Source: Roseibium aggregatum IAM 12614 (lineage in GTDB: Bacteria > Pseudomonadota > Alphaproteobacteria > Rhizobiales > Stappiaceae). Taken from it: a stretch of DNA of 64,000 bases. A program made the position numbers and the translations under genes. Position 1 is the stretch's first letter. Each line of letters begins with the position of its first letter. The stretch covers positions 111,124 to 175,123 of the forward strand of contig NZ_AAUW01000015.1 in the NCBI RefSeq assembly GCF_000168975.1. Direction: 5' to 3'. This document shows, piece by piece, positions 39,363 to 48,322 of this stretch. The notes below the pieces were generated by a model, which saw only the letters and a list, made by a program, of their open reading frames with translations, was not told the DNA's origin and did not search any database.

Positions 39363-39491
39363 TTATTCCCCCAGCCGCACGGACGAACTCGACGTGAAGT
39401 CGGCGCTTGAGAAGCGCAGATGTTCCAGAACCTGATTGGCACCGATGGCAATCACGATGATGGCGGCAAACGCGATGAGCATGGTTTTCAT
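39363..39491 (-). CDS. 42-residue membrane peptide at the end of the formate dehydrogenase operon
   Basis: The peptide starts MKTMLIAFAAIIVIAIGANQ, one hydrophobic span, and ends with a short polar tail containing SSADFTSSSSVRLG. Its ATG overlaps the TGA of the WD40-cytochrome c gene, so it is translationally coupled and almost certainly expressed. It may be an anchor or assembly factor for the cytochrome; function unknown. Confidence 0.7.
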   Translation of the reverse strand: MKTMLIAFAAIIVIAIGANQVLEHLRFSSADFTSSSSVRLGE

Positions 39492-40954
39492 TGGGTATCT
39501 CCTTCGGATGGCGCCGCCGCCGATTTCAGATAGTCTATCAGGTCGTCGCGGTCTTGCTGTTCCACAATCCGCTGCATCGGCATCTTTGAGCCAGGAATAT
39601 AGTGGTCCGGTCCGTCGAGGAAAAGTTGATCGATCGTCGTTTCCGACCAGACAATATCAGATCCCGACAGGGTCGCCGAATAGGGATAGTCCGGCACCGT
39701 GCCCGCACGCCGGCCGAAGATGTTGTGAAGCGTAGGCCCGGCCTTGCGCGCGGTGTCGCCGGTCAGGGCATGACAAATGGAGCATTTGCGCGCGAACTGC
39801 CGCTCGCCGTTGGACATTTCTTCCGGCTTCTTCAGGAATTTCGGTGTCTCGGTCGCCATCGGATCGGACGTGGCAAGATCCGCCAGAGGCCAGGAATAGA
39901 CGATGTTCTCGATGCCGCCCGCATGCAACACGTCGCCGTCTTTCGAAAAGGCAAGCGCCCAGATGGGCCCTTTCAAGGCGGCCCGAAAGTCCGTTTCCAG
40001 CGCCCAGGACTTTGTGTCGAACACGGTAATGTAGCCATGGCCGTCACCGGTCGCGAGGCGGGAGCCGTCCGGGCTGACGGCCATGGCCAGTATCGGGCGG
40101 CGCTCGAAGGTGAAATCGTGCAGCCGCTCGCCGGTTTCGATATCGACGACCCGCGTCACTCCGTCCTGAGAGCCATAGGCAATCCAGCTTTCCCGCTCGC
40201 CCTCGCCGCCAACGGCAATGACGTTGATGCCGAACCCGTTGCGATCGATGACCCGCTTTTCACTGCCGGTTGCCAGATCCCAGAGCTTGATAGATCCGTC
40301 GACCGAAGCAGAATAGAGCTGGTGCCCGTCCCGTGAAAAAGCAACGGCGTTCACACCGGCTGTGTGCCCGGCCAGATAGAGCGGTGCGCCGCCGTCGACG
40401 GGCCAGAGGCCCACACGCGCATCCCAGCTTGCGCTGGCAATCGTCCTCTTGTCCGGCGAAACCGCAAGACCCATGATCTTGGCCGTATGTCCTTCCAGGA
40501 CTTGATGGGAACCATCGCTGGTGCTCCAGAGGATGAGGTCGTTATCGTCTCCCCCCGAAACCAGATGACCGCCGTCGAGAAACTGCACCACCTTGACCGC
40601 CGCCGCATGACCTTCCAGCCATTGCGGTGTCCGGCCTGTCCAGAGACCGACCGAATTGTCGAAGCTGGCGGTCGCTACCTGCCCGGTCTGGAGCGACACG
40701 TCGATATCCATGACCGGGCCCCCATGACCTTTCAGGGTCTGGAAGTCGGCAGCAAAACCCGTTGTTGAAAGGGCGAGCGAAACAGCCAGTGCGGACAACA
40801 GGCGATGAAGGCATCCGGGCCCCCGCTTTCGCGGGGATGACAGCCCGGAAGTTGCGCCACCGCACGGATCGTCCCCAGCCTCGCGGCCGGAGCGTCCGCG
40901 CGGCAGGTTTTGCGTTCCAGCCGACCGTTCCTTCCTGCAGACCGATCCGATCAT
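39488..40954 (-). CDS. WD40-repeat/cytochrome c fusion in the formate dehydrogenase operon
   Basis: This periplasmic protein has a beta-propeller of about seven WD40-like blades (for example GHTAKIMGLAVSPDKRTIAS and GHTAGVNAVAFSRDGHQLYS) followed by a class I cytochrome c domain with CSICH and the methionine ligand in GSKMPMQ. The maximal frame is 488 residues from an ATG at 40954, but the signal peptide (SALAVSLALSTTGFAA) begins near residue 53, so TTG 40798 is a likely true start; the DNA between contains a palindromic repeat. It may accept or relay electrons for the dehydrogenase. It follows the gamma-subunit gene by 12 bases. Confidence 0.85.
   Translation of the reverse strand: MIGSVCRKERSAGTQNLPRGRSGREAGDDPCGGATSGLSSPRKRGPGCLHRLLSALAVSLALSTTGFAADFQTLKGHGGPVMDIDVSLQTGQVATASFDNSVGLWTGRTPQWLEGHAAAVKVVQFLDGGHLVSGGDDNDLILWSTSDGSHQVLEGHTAKIMGLAVSPDKRTIASASWDARVGLWPVDGGAPLYLAGHTAGVNAVAFSRDGHQLYSASVDGSIKLWDLATGSEKRVIDRNGFGINVIAVGGEGERESWIAYGSQDGVTRVVDIETGERLHDFTFERRPILAMAVSPDGSRLATGDGHGYITVFDTKSWALETDFRAALKGPIWALAFSKDGDVLHAGGIENIVYSWPLADLATSDPMATETPKFLKKPEEMSNGERQFARKCSICHALTGDTARKAGPTLHNIFGRRAGTVPDYPYSATLSGSDIVWSETTIDQLFLDGPDHYIPGSKMPMQRIVEQQDRDDLIDYLKSAAAPSEGDTQ
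40820..40842. repeat. Palindromic repeat, type D, copy 2
   Basis: CCCCGC, TTTC and GCGGGGATGAC form the same unit as at 34285-34307. It lies in the 5' part of the WD40-cytochrome c frame, which argues that this part is untranslated leader. Confidence 0.65.
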
Positions 40955-40966
40955 CTCAGGCTGGGC

Positions 40967-42193
40967 CTATTCGGCCGGCACCGCTTTGTCACCGCCAGAA
41001 TGTTTGGCGGCAGCGAGCTTTTCCGCTTCTTTCATTTCCTCCACCCACAGGCCGTGGTGTTCCTTCGCCCATTGCAGTTCGACCTCGCCGGAGCCCATGG
41101 CGTCATAGGCGCCTTCCATGCCGATGGAACCGATGTAGATATGCGCCAGGATCAACGCCATCATCACGAAGGCAACGATGGCGTGCCAAAGCTGCGCGAA
41201 CTGCATTTCCTCATGCGGCGCAAGTTCGGTCGGCAACGTGCCGAGCCCGACCAGTTGGGGCAGTCCGAGGGCGTTGAGCTTTTCGAAGGTGGCCGCGAAC
41301 ATCGGCATTTCGAAGGGGAACAGCAGCGACAGCCCGGAAACAGAAATCGATGCACCCAGCACGATCACGCCCCAGAACACCAGCTTCTGGCCGAAGTTGA
41401 ATTTCTTGGCCGGCGGATGCACGCCCTTCTTGAACAGCCCGCCACCGACCGCGATCCACTTCAGGTCCGTCTTGTTGGGAATATTATGGGCCACCCACAT
41501 CACGAACACCATGATCAGGCCCAGCATGAAGGCCCAGGCGACGTTGTTGTGGATCCACTTGGAGAAATGCGCTGCAGGCGCGAAAGCCTCCTTGCCGATC
41601 AACGGGATGATCACGAAGCGTCCAAAAAGGGTCAGCAGACCGGTGATTGCAAGCAGGACGAATGAGCCCGCCAACAGCCAGTGCCCGAAGCGCTCGATGG
41701 CCTTGAATCGCGTGATGGTGCGGCCGGTTTTCTCGCCGTCTATGCGGATGCGGCCGCGAATGAGATAGAAAAGAGCCAGCAACACAATGGTTCCGCCAAG
41801 CAGCCAGGCGCCATAGGTTGCGAGCGGCCCCTTGCGCCATTCCAGCCAGCGCATGCCGCCGTCCTGCATCAGCACGGTCGCCGCGAAGCCGCCGGACGTT
41901 GTGGTCACGTCGGCAGAGCCGTATCTCAGCGCGCGCCAGAGTTCCGGATCAGAAACGCCGCCAAGCGTGCCGAGCTGCGAGGACATGGCCGCCGCATCGT
42001 TCGCATCGCCGGTGTTGTTGCGGCGGAAGTCGTAGTCGACCTTCTCGCCGCGCTGGCGTTTCATGATGTCTTCCAGGGTCTGCGCGCCGCCGGTCGCAGA
42101 CCGGTCGGCGGACGTATCCTGGGCAAGCCCGGTCCCCAGACCTGCCCCGAGAAAGGCCAGAAGAACAAGCAAAGCCATAGTCACGCGTTTCAT
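40967..42193 (-). CDS. Formate dehydrogenase gamma subunit, cytochrome b
   Basis: This 408-residue inner-membrane protein has a signal-like start (MKRVTMALLVLLAFLG), a roughly 100-residue N-terminal periplasmic region, and then the di-haem cytochrome b domain with histidines in ERFGHWLLAGSF, HFSKWIHNN and AQLWHAIVAF. It takes electrons from the beta subunit into the quinone pool. The ATG at 42193 was preferred over a TTG at 42220 because AGAGG lies 9 bases upstream. The N-terminal extension, longer than in E. coli FdnI, is typical of the alphaproteobacterial form. Confidence 0.9.
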   Translation of the reverse strand: MKRVTMALLVLLAFLGAGLGTGLAQDTSADRSATGGAQTLEDIMKRQRGEKVDYDFRRNNTGDANDAAAMSSQLGTLGGVSDPELWRALRYGSADVTTTSGGFAATVLMQDGGMRWLEWRKGPLATYGAWLLGGTIVLLALFYLIRGRIRIDGEKTGRTITRFKAIERFGHWLLAGSFVLLAITGLLTLFGRFVIIPLIGKEAFAPAAHFSKWIHNNVAWAFMLGLIMVFVMWVAHNIPNKTDLKWIAVGGGLFKKGVHPPAKKFNFGQKLVFWGVIVLGASISVSGLSLLFPFEMPMFAATFEKLNALGLPQLVGLGTLPTELAPHEEMQFAQLWHAIVAFVMMALILAHIYIGSIGMEGAYDAMGSGEVELQWAKEHHGLWVEEMKEAEKLAAAKHSGGDKAVPAE

Positions 42194-42233
42194 GACCGCA
42201 AACCTCTTTGTCGATTGCAACCGGAGACGAGCA

Positions 42234-42253
42234 GGGCGGCCTTAAAGCCGCCC
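42234..42253 (-). other. Intercistronic hairpin between beta and gamma subunit genes
   Basis: GGGCGGC (42234-42240) pairs with GCCGCCC (42247-42253) around CTTAAA. There is no T-run, so an mRNA-processing or stability role is more likely than termination. Confidence 0.45.
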
Positions 42254-42329
42254 CGCCTACGTTTCTTTCCGGCATGACCCGATACGTGATGGACGGTCCG
42301 GCGAACCGGACTGTCCTCACCCTTCAGGA

Positions 42330-42923
42330 TCAGCCGCCTTTCTGGCCGTAAGCGGTGCCCCAGCCCCAGGCGCCCGAGCCGAAGCCGCGAGCCACCACAC
42401 GTTCACGGTAGATGGCCGACACGACGTCCCCATCGCCCGCGAGCAGGGCCTTGGTGGAGCACATTTCCGCGCAGAGGGGCAATTTGCCTTCCGCGATACG
42501 GTTGCGGCCGTATTTCGCGAACTCTGCGGTGGAGTTGTTTTCTTCCGGACCGCCGGCGCAGAAGGTGCATTTGTCCATCTTGCCGCGCGAACCGAAATTA
42601 CCCGCTTGCGGGAACTGCGGCGCACCGAACGGACAGGCGTAGAAGCAGTAGCCGCAGCCAATGCACAGGTCCTTCGAGTGAAGAACCACGCCTTCTTCGG
42701 TCTGGTAGAAACAATCCACCGGGCACACCGCCATACAGGGTGCGTCCGAGCAGTGCATGCAGGCCACGGAGATCGACCGTTCGCCCGGCTTGCCATCGTT
42801 GATGGTCACCACCCGGCGGCGGTTGATGCCCCACGGCACCTCGTGCTCGTTCTTGCAGGCCGTGACGCAGGCATTGCACTCAATGCAGCGTTCGGCGTCA
42901 CAAAGGAACTTTGATCTTGCCAT
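42330..42923 (-). CDS. fdhB: Formate dehydrogenase beta subunit, 4Fe-4S protein
   Basis: This is a 197-residue electron-transfer protein with four cysteine clusters: CIECNACVTACKNEH near residue 13, CMHCSDAPCMAVCP near 55, CIGCGYCFYACPFG near 87 and CTFCAG with a partner near CAEMC. It passes electrons from the alpha to the gamma subunit. It lies 12 bases after the alpha-subunit gene, with AGGAGG before the ATG. There is no membrane helix at the C-terminus, unlike E. coli FdnH. Confidence 0.93.
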   Translation of the reverse strand: MARSKFLCDAERCIECNACVTACKNEHEVPWGINRRRVVTINDGKPGERSISVACMHCSDAPCMAVCPVDCFYQTEEGVVLHSKDLCIGCGYCFYACPFGAPQFPQAGNFGSRGKMDKCTFCAGGPEENNSTAEFAKYGRNRIAEGKLPLCAEMCSTKALLAGDGDVVSAIYRERVVARGFGSGAWGWGTAYGQKGG

Positions 42924-42935
42924 TTGTTGTCCTCC

Positions 42936-45838
42936 TTACGCTGCCGAGATCTTGCAGAGAGTGGCCTTGGTCTCCTGCATCTGTGTCACCGAGTCATACC
43001 CGTAGGTCTGCGCGGTGTTGGAGCTTTCCCCAAGCACGTAGGGGTCGGCACCTTTCGGATACTTGGACCTGAGGTCCTCGCCCTGGTAATGACCACCGAA
43101 GTGGAACGGCATGAAGGCAACGCCTTCGCCGACACGTTCGGTCACCATTGCCATGACTTTGACCTTGCCGCCTTCCGGGCCTTCGACCCAGACCTGTGCG
43201 CCGTCCCGCACCCCGAGATTGTTGGCATCCCGCGGATTGATTTCGACGAACATGTTCTGCTGGAGTTCGGCCAGCCACGGGTTCGACCGGCTTTCGTCCC
43301 GCCGCCCTCGTATTCGACCAGACGGCCGGACGTGAGGATGATCGGGAAGTCCTTGGAGAAGTCGTTCTTCTGGATCGACGCATAGAGCGTCGGAACGCGC
43401 CAGAACGACTTGTCGGCATAGGTCGGATAGTCCGCGACCAGATCCCGCCGGTTGGAGTAGAGCGGCTCGCGGTGCAACGGCACCGGATCCGGGAAGGTCC
43501 ACACGACGGCACGGGCCTTTGCGTTGCCGAAAGGCGCGCAGCCGTGCTTGATCGCCACCCGCTGGATGCCGCCCGACAGGTCGGTCTTCCAGTTCACGGT
43601 ACCGATCTTGTCTGCAGATCCGGCAACAGCCTCGATCGACTGCCGTTCTTCCGCCGTCAGGTCGCCGTCCCAGCCGAGATCCACCAGCATCTGCATGGTG
43701 AATTCCGGATAGCCGTCCTGAATTTCTGCACCCGGGTTGGAGACGCCCTCTGCCAGAAGGTTCTGGCCGTCACGCTCCACACCGAAACGGGCACGGAAGC
43801 ACAGACCGCCTTCGGCGACCGGCATGGACATGTCGTAGAGGTTGGCGGTGCCCGGGTGTTTCATTTCCGGGGTGCCCCAGCACGGCCACGGCATGCCGTA
43901 GAACTCGCCGTCGTTCGGGCCGCCAACCGCCCTCAGGGTGGTGCGGTCGAAGGTGTGCTGGTTGGCCATATGCGACTTCAGCCGCTCCGGCGACTGGCCA
44001 GTATAGCCGATGGTCCACATGCCACGGTTGAACTCGCGCGTCAGGTCCTCGATGTTCGGCTCGTCGCCATCCATCGAAATGTTCCGGAAGATGCGGTCGT
44101 CGAAACCGAACTTCTTGGCGAACATGGCCAGGATGACGTGGTCGGGCTTGGATTCGAACAGCGGGGCAACCACCTGCTCGCGCCATTGCAGCGACCGGTT
44201 GGACGCGGTTACCGACCCGCGGGTCTCGAACTGGGTCGAGGCCGGCAGCAGGTAACAGCCGTCGGTGCGGTCATGCAGGATTGCCGAAACGGTCGGATAG
44301 GGATCGACCACGACCAGCAGGTCGAGCTTTTCCATAGCCTGTTTCATTTCCGGCAGACGGGTCTGGGAGTTCGGGGCATGGCCCCACAGAACCATCGCGC
44401 GGGTATTGTCCGGCTGCTCAAGGTTTTCCTTGGCTTCCAGCACACCGTCGATCCAGCGGCTGACCGGGATACCCTTCAGGTTCATCATGGCCTTGTCTTT
44501 GCCGTCGGCACCCTTGATGGTGTCGAAGCGTCCTTGCAGCCAATCCAGATCTTCTTCCCAAACGCGGGCCCAGTGTGCCCAGGAGCCGGCCGTCAGACCG
44601 TAGTAACCCGGCAGCGTGTCGGCGAGAACACCAAGGTCGGTCGCGCCCTGCACGTTGTCGTGGCCACGGAAGATGTTGGTGCCGCCACCGGCGGTACCCA
44701 TGTTGCCGAGCGCAAGCTGCAGGATGCAGTAGGCACGGGTGTTGTTGTTGCCGTTGGTGTGCTGGGTACCGCCCATGCACCAGATCACGGTGCCCGGACG
44801 GTTGTTGGCCAGCGTCCGCGCCACGCGCTTCACCTGGCTTTCCGGCGCACCGGTCACACGCTCGACTTCCTCGGGCGTCCAGTTGGCGACTTCCTCGCGG
44901 ATCTGGTCCATGCCCCACACGCGGGTGCGGATGAACTCCTTGTCTTCCCAGCCGTTTTCAAAGATATGCCAGAGAATGCCCCACACGAGGGCAACGTCCG
45001 AACCCGGACGGAAGCGGACATATTCGTCGGCATGGGCCGCGGTGCGGGTGAAACGCGGATCGCAGACGATCAGCGGAGCGTTGTTCTGTTCCTTGGCGCG
45101 CAACACGTGCAGCAGGGAGACGGGGTGTGCCTCCGCCGGATTGCCGCCGATGATGAAGATCGCCTTGGAATTGTGGATGTCGTTGTAGCTGTTGGTCATG
45201 GCGCCGTAGCCCCATGTGTTGGCTACGCCGGCAACCGTCGTGGAGTGGCAGATACGTGCCTGGTGGTCGACGTTGTTCGTCCCCCAGTAGCCCGCGAACT
45301 TGCGGAACAGATAAGCCTGTTCGTTGCTGTGCTTGGCAGAGCCGAGCCAGTAGACGCTGTCCGGACCGCTTTCGTCGCGGATCTGCAGCATCTTGTCGCC
45401 GATCTCGTTGATCGCCTCTTCCCAGCTGATCCGCTTCCACTCGCCGCCTTCCTTTTTCATCGGATATTTAAGGCGGCGCTCGCCATGGGCGTGTTCGCGG
45501 ACGGAAGCTCCCTTGGCACAATGGGCGCCCAGGTTGAACGGGCTGTCCCAGCCGGGCTCCTGCCCGATCCAGACACCGTTGGAGACTTCGGCGATGACGG
45601 TACAGCCAACCGAGCAGTGTGTGCAGATCGATTTAACGGTCTTCACGGCGTCGCCGGTGGATTGTGCCTTGGCTTTGGTGACCGTTCCTCCGGTCACGGT
45701 AATGGCGGCCAGGCCGCCTGCGGCAAGACCGGATCCCTTAAGGAACGTACGGCGGTCAACCGACTTGTGTGCAGCGTCTTTCAGGATACTTGCACCTTGG
45801 GGGCGTCGCGCAACCCCATTGGTCTTTTTCCTAAGCAT
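42936..45838 (-). CDS. fdhA: Formate dehydrogenase alpha subunit, with apparent frameshift
   Basis: This is the catalytic molybdopterin enzyme, about 967 residues if one base is restored. A twin-arginine signal (VDRRTFLKGSG) is followed by the 4Fe-4S motif CTHCSVGC with a distal CAKG, and the metal ligand is cysteine in RICHSTTVAG, the position of selenocysteine in E. coli FdnG. The reading frame breaks near 43298-43306: the - strand reads GGCGGCGGGAC where homology requires one more base before GAC, after which translation continues in another frame to the TAA at 42936. This may be a sequencing error or a genuine inactivating mutation. Confidence 0.9.
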
Positions 45839-45943
45839 ATTGCCCTACCTTGCTTGCATCAGAACCTGATACGGCTGGGTTATCTGTGAACCGGCGTCCG
45901 GGCGTTTCGCAACCATGGCCGGGTAAATCGTAACAAGGTCCAG

Positions 45944-46144
45944 TTAGAACCGGGCGCTGTCGTAGTAGGCACGGGTGTGAACCGTGTCCTGCATCTTGTT
46001 GGAAGCCAGGTCGGGCTCAGCCGCTTCAGCGGTCGTTCCGGCGGCTACCGTGGTCACGGCAACCGGGGCGGAAATCGCCGCCAGCTTCAGGAAGTCCCGG
46101 CGGCCTGTCCCCTCTTTCGGGTGTGCCGTTTCGGGTCGTTTCAT
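45944..46144 (-). CDS. Formate dehydrogenase-associated twin-arginine small protein
   Basis: This 66-residue protein has a twin-arginine signal (GRRDFLKLAAISAP) and a short mature tail ending AYYDSARF. It matches the small TAT protein that precedes many periplasmic formate dehydrogenase alpha genes. AGGAGG precedes the ATG. Its role is thought to be in assembly or export of the complex but is not established. Confidence 0.85.
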   Translation of the reverse strand: MKRPETAHPKEGTGRRDFLKLAAISAPVAVTTVAAGTTAEAAEPDLASNKMQDTVHTRAYYDSARF

Positions 46145-46202
46145 TGTCGCATTCCTCCTCTATCAGAGAGATGGCGAAGCCACCCCGTTTCAGATGCAAC
46201 CG

Positions 46203-46811
46203 TCAGTTCGAGATCATGTCGAAGCCCTGTGCCTCGATTTCCATGAACTGGCGCCCCAACGATCCGACAGCGCCGTAGAACACGGAGGTTCCGGCCGCTT
46301 CCAGATCGGTAAAGAAGTGTATCGCCCACGGTTCGATGTGAGCGTTGAAGAACGTTTTCTGCTCGCTGAGGGATGTCACCTTGCCGAAGCGGCCGAGGAT
46401 CATGCCGGCCATCATCTCCATCAGCGAGGCGATGTTGTCTTCCGGTTCGTGCTTGTCCTCAGCCCGCTCGATCCCGCGCTCGGCCATATCCTGACGGAGC
46501 CTGGCCAGCGGCTTTTCGTTGAGAAATCCGGTCAGATAATAACTGGCGTAGGGCAGCAGTTCTCCGCGCCCAAGCCCGATGAACAGGGCATTGAACTCAC
46601 GCTCGGCGGTTTCCGGCGTCGTTACCGCGGCAACTCTGGCGAGCGCGCCAAGGGCATTGCCAAGCGGCGTGTCGCCACCCTGCAATCCGGCAATCTGCTC
46701 AAGCAGCTCAGCCCCGGCCGGGCGCGCGAGCACCAGTGCCAGAAAATCGTATAATTCGGACCGGGCCTGGTCTTCCGGCTCGATAATGAATTCCCTCGCC
46801 ACAACGGCCAT
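46203..46811 (-). CDS. TorD-family chaperone for the formate dehydrogenase
   Basis: This is a 202-residue all-helical protein of the TorD/DmsD/NarJ group. Features include the helix LYDFLALVLARP near residue 20, YASYYLTGFLNEKPLARLR near 90 and EPEDNIASLMEMMAGMI near 120 with the E-x-x-D-H/N motif. It should bind the twin-arginine signal of the alpha subunit until its cofactor is loaded. The ATG at 46811 was chosen since GGGAGG and AAAGG stand just upstream. Confidence 0.88.
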   Translation of the reverse strand: MAVVAREFIIEPEDQARSELYDFLALVLARPAGAELLEQIAGLQGGDTPLGNALGALARVAAVTTPETAEREFNALFIGLGRGELLPYASYYLTGFLNEKPLARLRQDMAERGIERAEDKHEPEDNIASLMEMMAGMILGRFGKVTSLSEQKTFFNAHIEPWAIHFFTDLEAAGTSVFYGAVGSLGRQFMEIEAQGFDMISN

Positions 46812-46875
46812 TCTAGCCTTTATCCTCCCACACACACGGTGCTTATCTGGCGCAATATCTTCTTAGACTTTAGTA

Positions 46876-47550
46876 TTAATCGAAGTCGAACCGCATCCGG
46901 CGCCGTTTCGGCACGCGCTCTTCTTCGGTCTCGACCAGTGCTGTTTCATCGGCCACAATAGTTCCAATTTCACTAATTTGCACCGCGTCGTCTGTTTGCG
47001 TCAATCGAATAGATGTTTTTCCATTTTCGTCATCAGTATGTTGCATTGCGTCAAGTTCTTCTTGCTGCGCCGCAGCAGAGTCACTTTGCTCGCAAAGCAT
47101 TTCACTGCTCGCGGCCGATGAGGTCTCCGGATTTTCTGACGTAGCGGTTTCAGCGGCTTTTTTCAAAAATCCACGGCCGACCTGATAGGCGGTCTTCACC
47201 ACCTGACCGGCGGTTGCCGCATCGGTATAATCGTCTTCGTAGTCGTTGAGGCCGTCGAGATTGGCAAGGACGGGATTGGACAGCCAGAGACGGCGCAGGG
47301 CCCGCCGGCGCAGCCGCTCCGGCACGGTCTTGGCAAGGAAGCGGGTAAAATCGTCATCCATCTGAAGACTGTCCGGATCAGGCAGGCCCAGCTCTTCCAG
47401 GATTTCCGCGTCAGTCTTTTCTTCCAGTTCGACGCGCTTTGCGGTTTCAAGCTCCGCATCGCGACGCTCGACCTCGGCAGCTTCGGCTTCGCGCACCGCA
47501 GCCTTGCGCCTCGACCAGAAATCCAGTGGCTTGTCGTCGCCGGAACTCAC
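46876..47550 (-). CDS. DUF3306 family protein
   Basis: This is a 224-residue cytoplasmic protein with the DUF3306 core: FWSRRKAAVR near the start, LPDPDSLQMDDDFTRFLA near 57 and VPERLRRRALRRLWLSNPVLANLDGLNDYEDDYTD near 75-108. The C-terminal half is acidic, Gln/Glu/Ser-rich and likely disordered, ending in a basic RVPKRRRMRFDFD tail. Members accompany DUF3305 in formate dehydrogenase operons; the function is not established. Its ATG overlaps the DUF3305 stop. Confidence 0.85.
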   Translation of the reverse strand: MSSGDDKPLDFWSRRKAAVREAEAAEVERRDAELETAKRVELEEKTDAEILEELGLPDPDSLQMDDDFTRFLAKTVPERLRRRALRRLWLSNPVLANLDGLNDYEDDYTDAATAGQVVKTAYQVGRGFLKKAAETATSENPETSSAASSEMLCEQSDSAAAQQEELDAMQHTDDENGKTSIRLTQTDDAVQISEIGTIVADETALVETEEERVPKRRRMRFDFD

Positions 47551-48116
47551 TGCAAGGTATCCTTCTTGCGGGCCCCCGGCGCCCGGTAAACATCGGCAAG
47601 CTGGCGGATGCGCGGATCACCGATACCCTCTTCCTCAAGATCGATACGGTGCATGTCGCGCTGGCGCTTGTAAAAGATTTCCTCTTCGTGGTGCATATCC
47701 ACGAATTCCCGGATCCAGGCAATCAGTCCCGGCGGCATCGGCACCTTTTCAACGAAAACCTCGGCGGAATCCGTATAATCCAGGCCTTCATGGGCCGACG
47801 CCGTCATATGAAGCACTTCGACGGGGATCGCCGGTTCCAGTTCCGGCGCGGACCGCATGACCACATAGACCGAGGGAACCTTGTCGGACAATGCGATCAG
47901 ATAGGCTTCGGTCTGGGTGTGGTGCAGTTCCAGGCTCAAGGTGACAGCATGGTATTCAACCGTGTCGCCCTCGGCCCGCAGCATTTTCCAGTCCGCTGGC
48001 GCTGCCCCCGGCAACAGGGACACAGGCAGCCAGGTCCATTTCTGCCAGCGTGTCACGCCAGGCCGCCTGCGCACCACCACGCCAACGGGCATGACGCGCG
48101 TTCTTTCCCTCGTCAC
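47547..48116 (-). CDS. DUF3305 family protein
   Basis: This is a 189-residue protein of the DUF3305 family: PVGVVVRRRPGVTRWQKWTW near residue 10, YHAVTLSLELHHTQTEAYL near 60 and PMPPGLIAWIREFVDMHHEEE near 140. It is the first gene of the formate dehydrogenase operon and overlaps DUF3306. A GTG at 48116 with AAGGTAGG upstream is the best start; an ATG eight codons later is an alternative. Function unknown, though a role in maturation is suggested by conserved context. Confidence 0.82.
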   Translation of the reverse strand: MTRERTRVMPVGVVVRRRPGVTRWQKWTWLPVSLLPGAAPADWKMLRAEGDTVEYHAVTLSLELHHTQTEAYLIALSDKVPSVYVVMRSAPELEPAIPVEVLHMTASAHEGLDYTDSAEVFVEKVPMPPGLIAWIREFVDMHHEEEIFYKRQRDMHRIDLEEEGIGDPRIRQLADVYRAPGARKKDTLQ

Positions 48117-48322
48117 GGACAACCTACCTTCCCGTCCACCGGTTCGCTCCGGCCCTCTTCTGAAGTTCCTTAAGATGCTGTAGCACGCAACATTAATTTC
48201 AAGCCCCGCGGAAGTCGAACTTGACGCACGCGCTTCAGCACCCTTGATATGTTGTTCGGATATGTCTGACAAATCACTGAAGAATCGGTTTGGGACAATC
48301 CGGGGGAGAGGACGCGCACGCT
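48117..48322. promoter_or_regulatory. Divergent promoter region of the formate dehydrogenase operon
   Basis: About 206 bases separate the DUF3305 start from the ferredoxin-protein start. Its central part is AT-richer (TTGATATGTTGTTCGGATATG at about 48244-48264). Both transcripts must start here. No clear operator can be assigned. Confidence 0.5.

Noticed and set aside
43472..45889. An 805-codon open frame opposite the FDH alpha gene
   Set aside because: No domain, no ribosome site, and it shadows a highly conserved enzyme gene.
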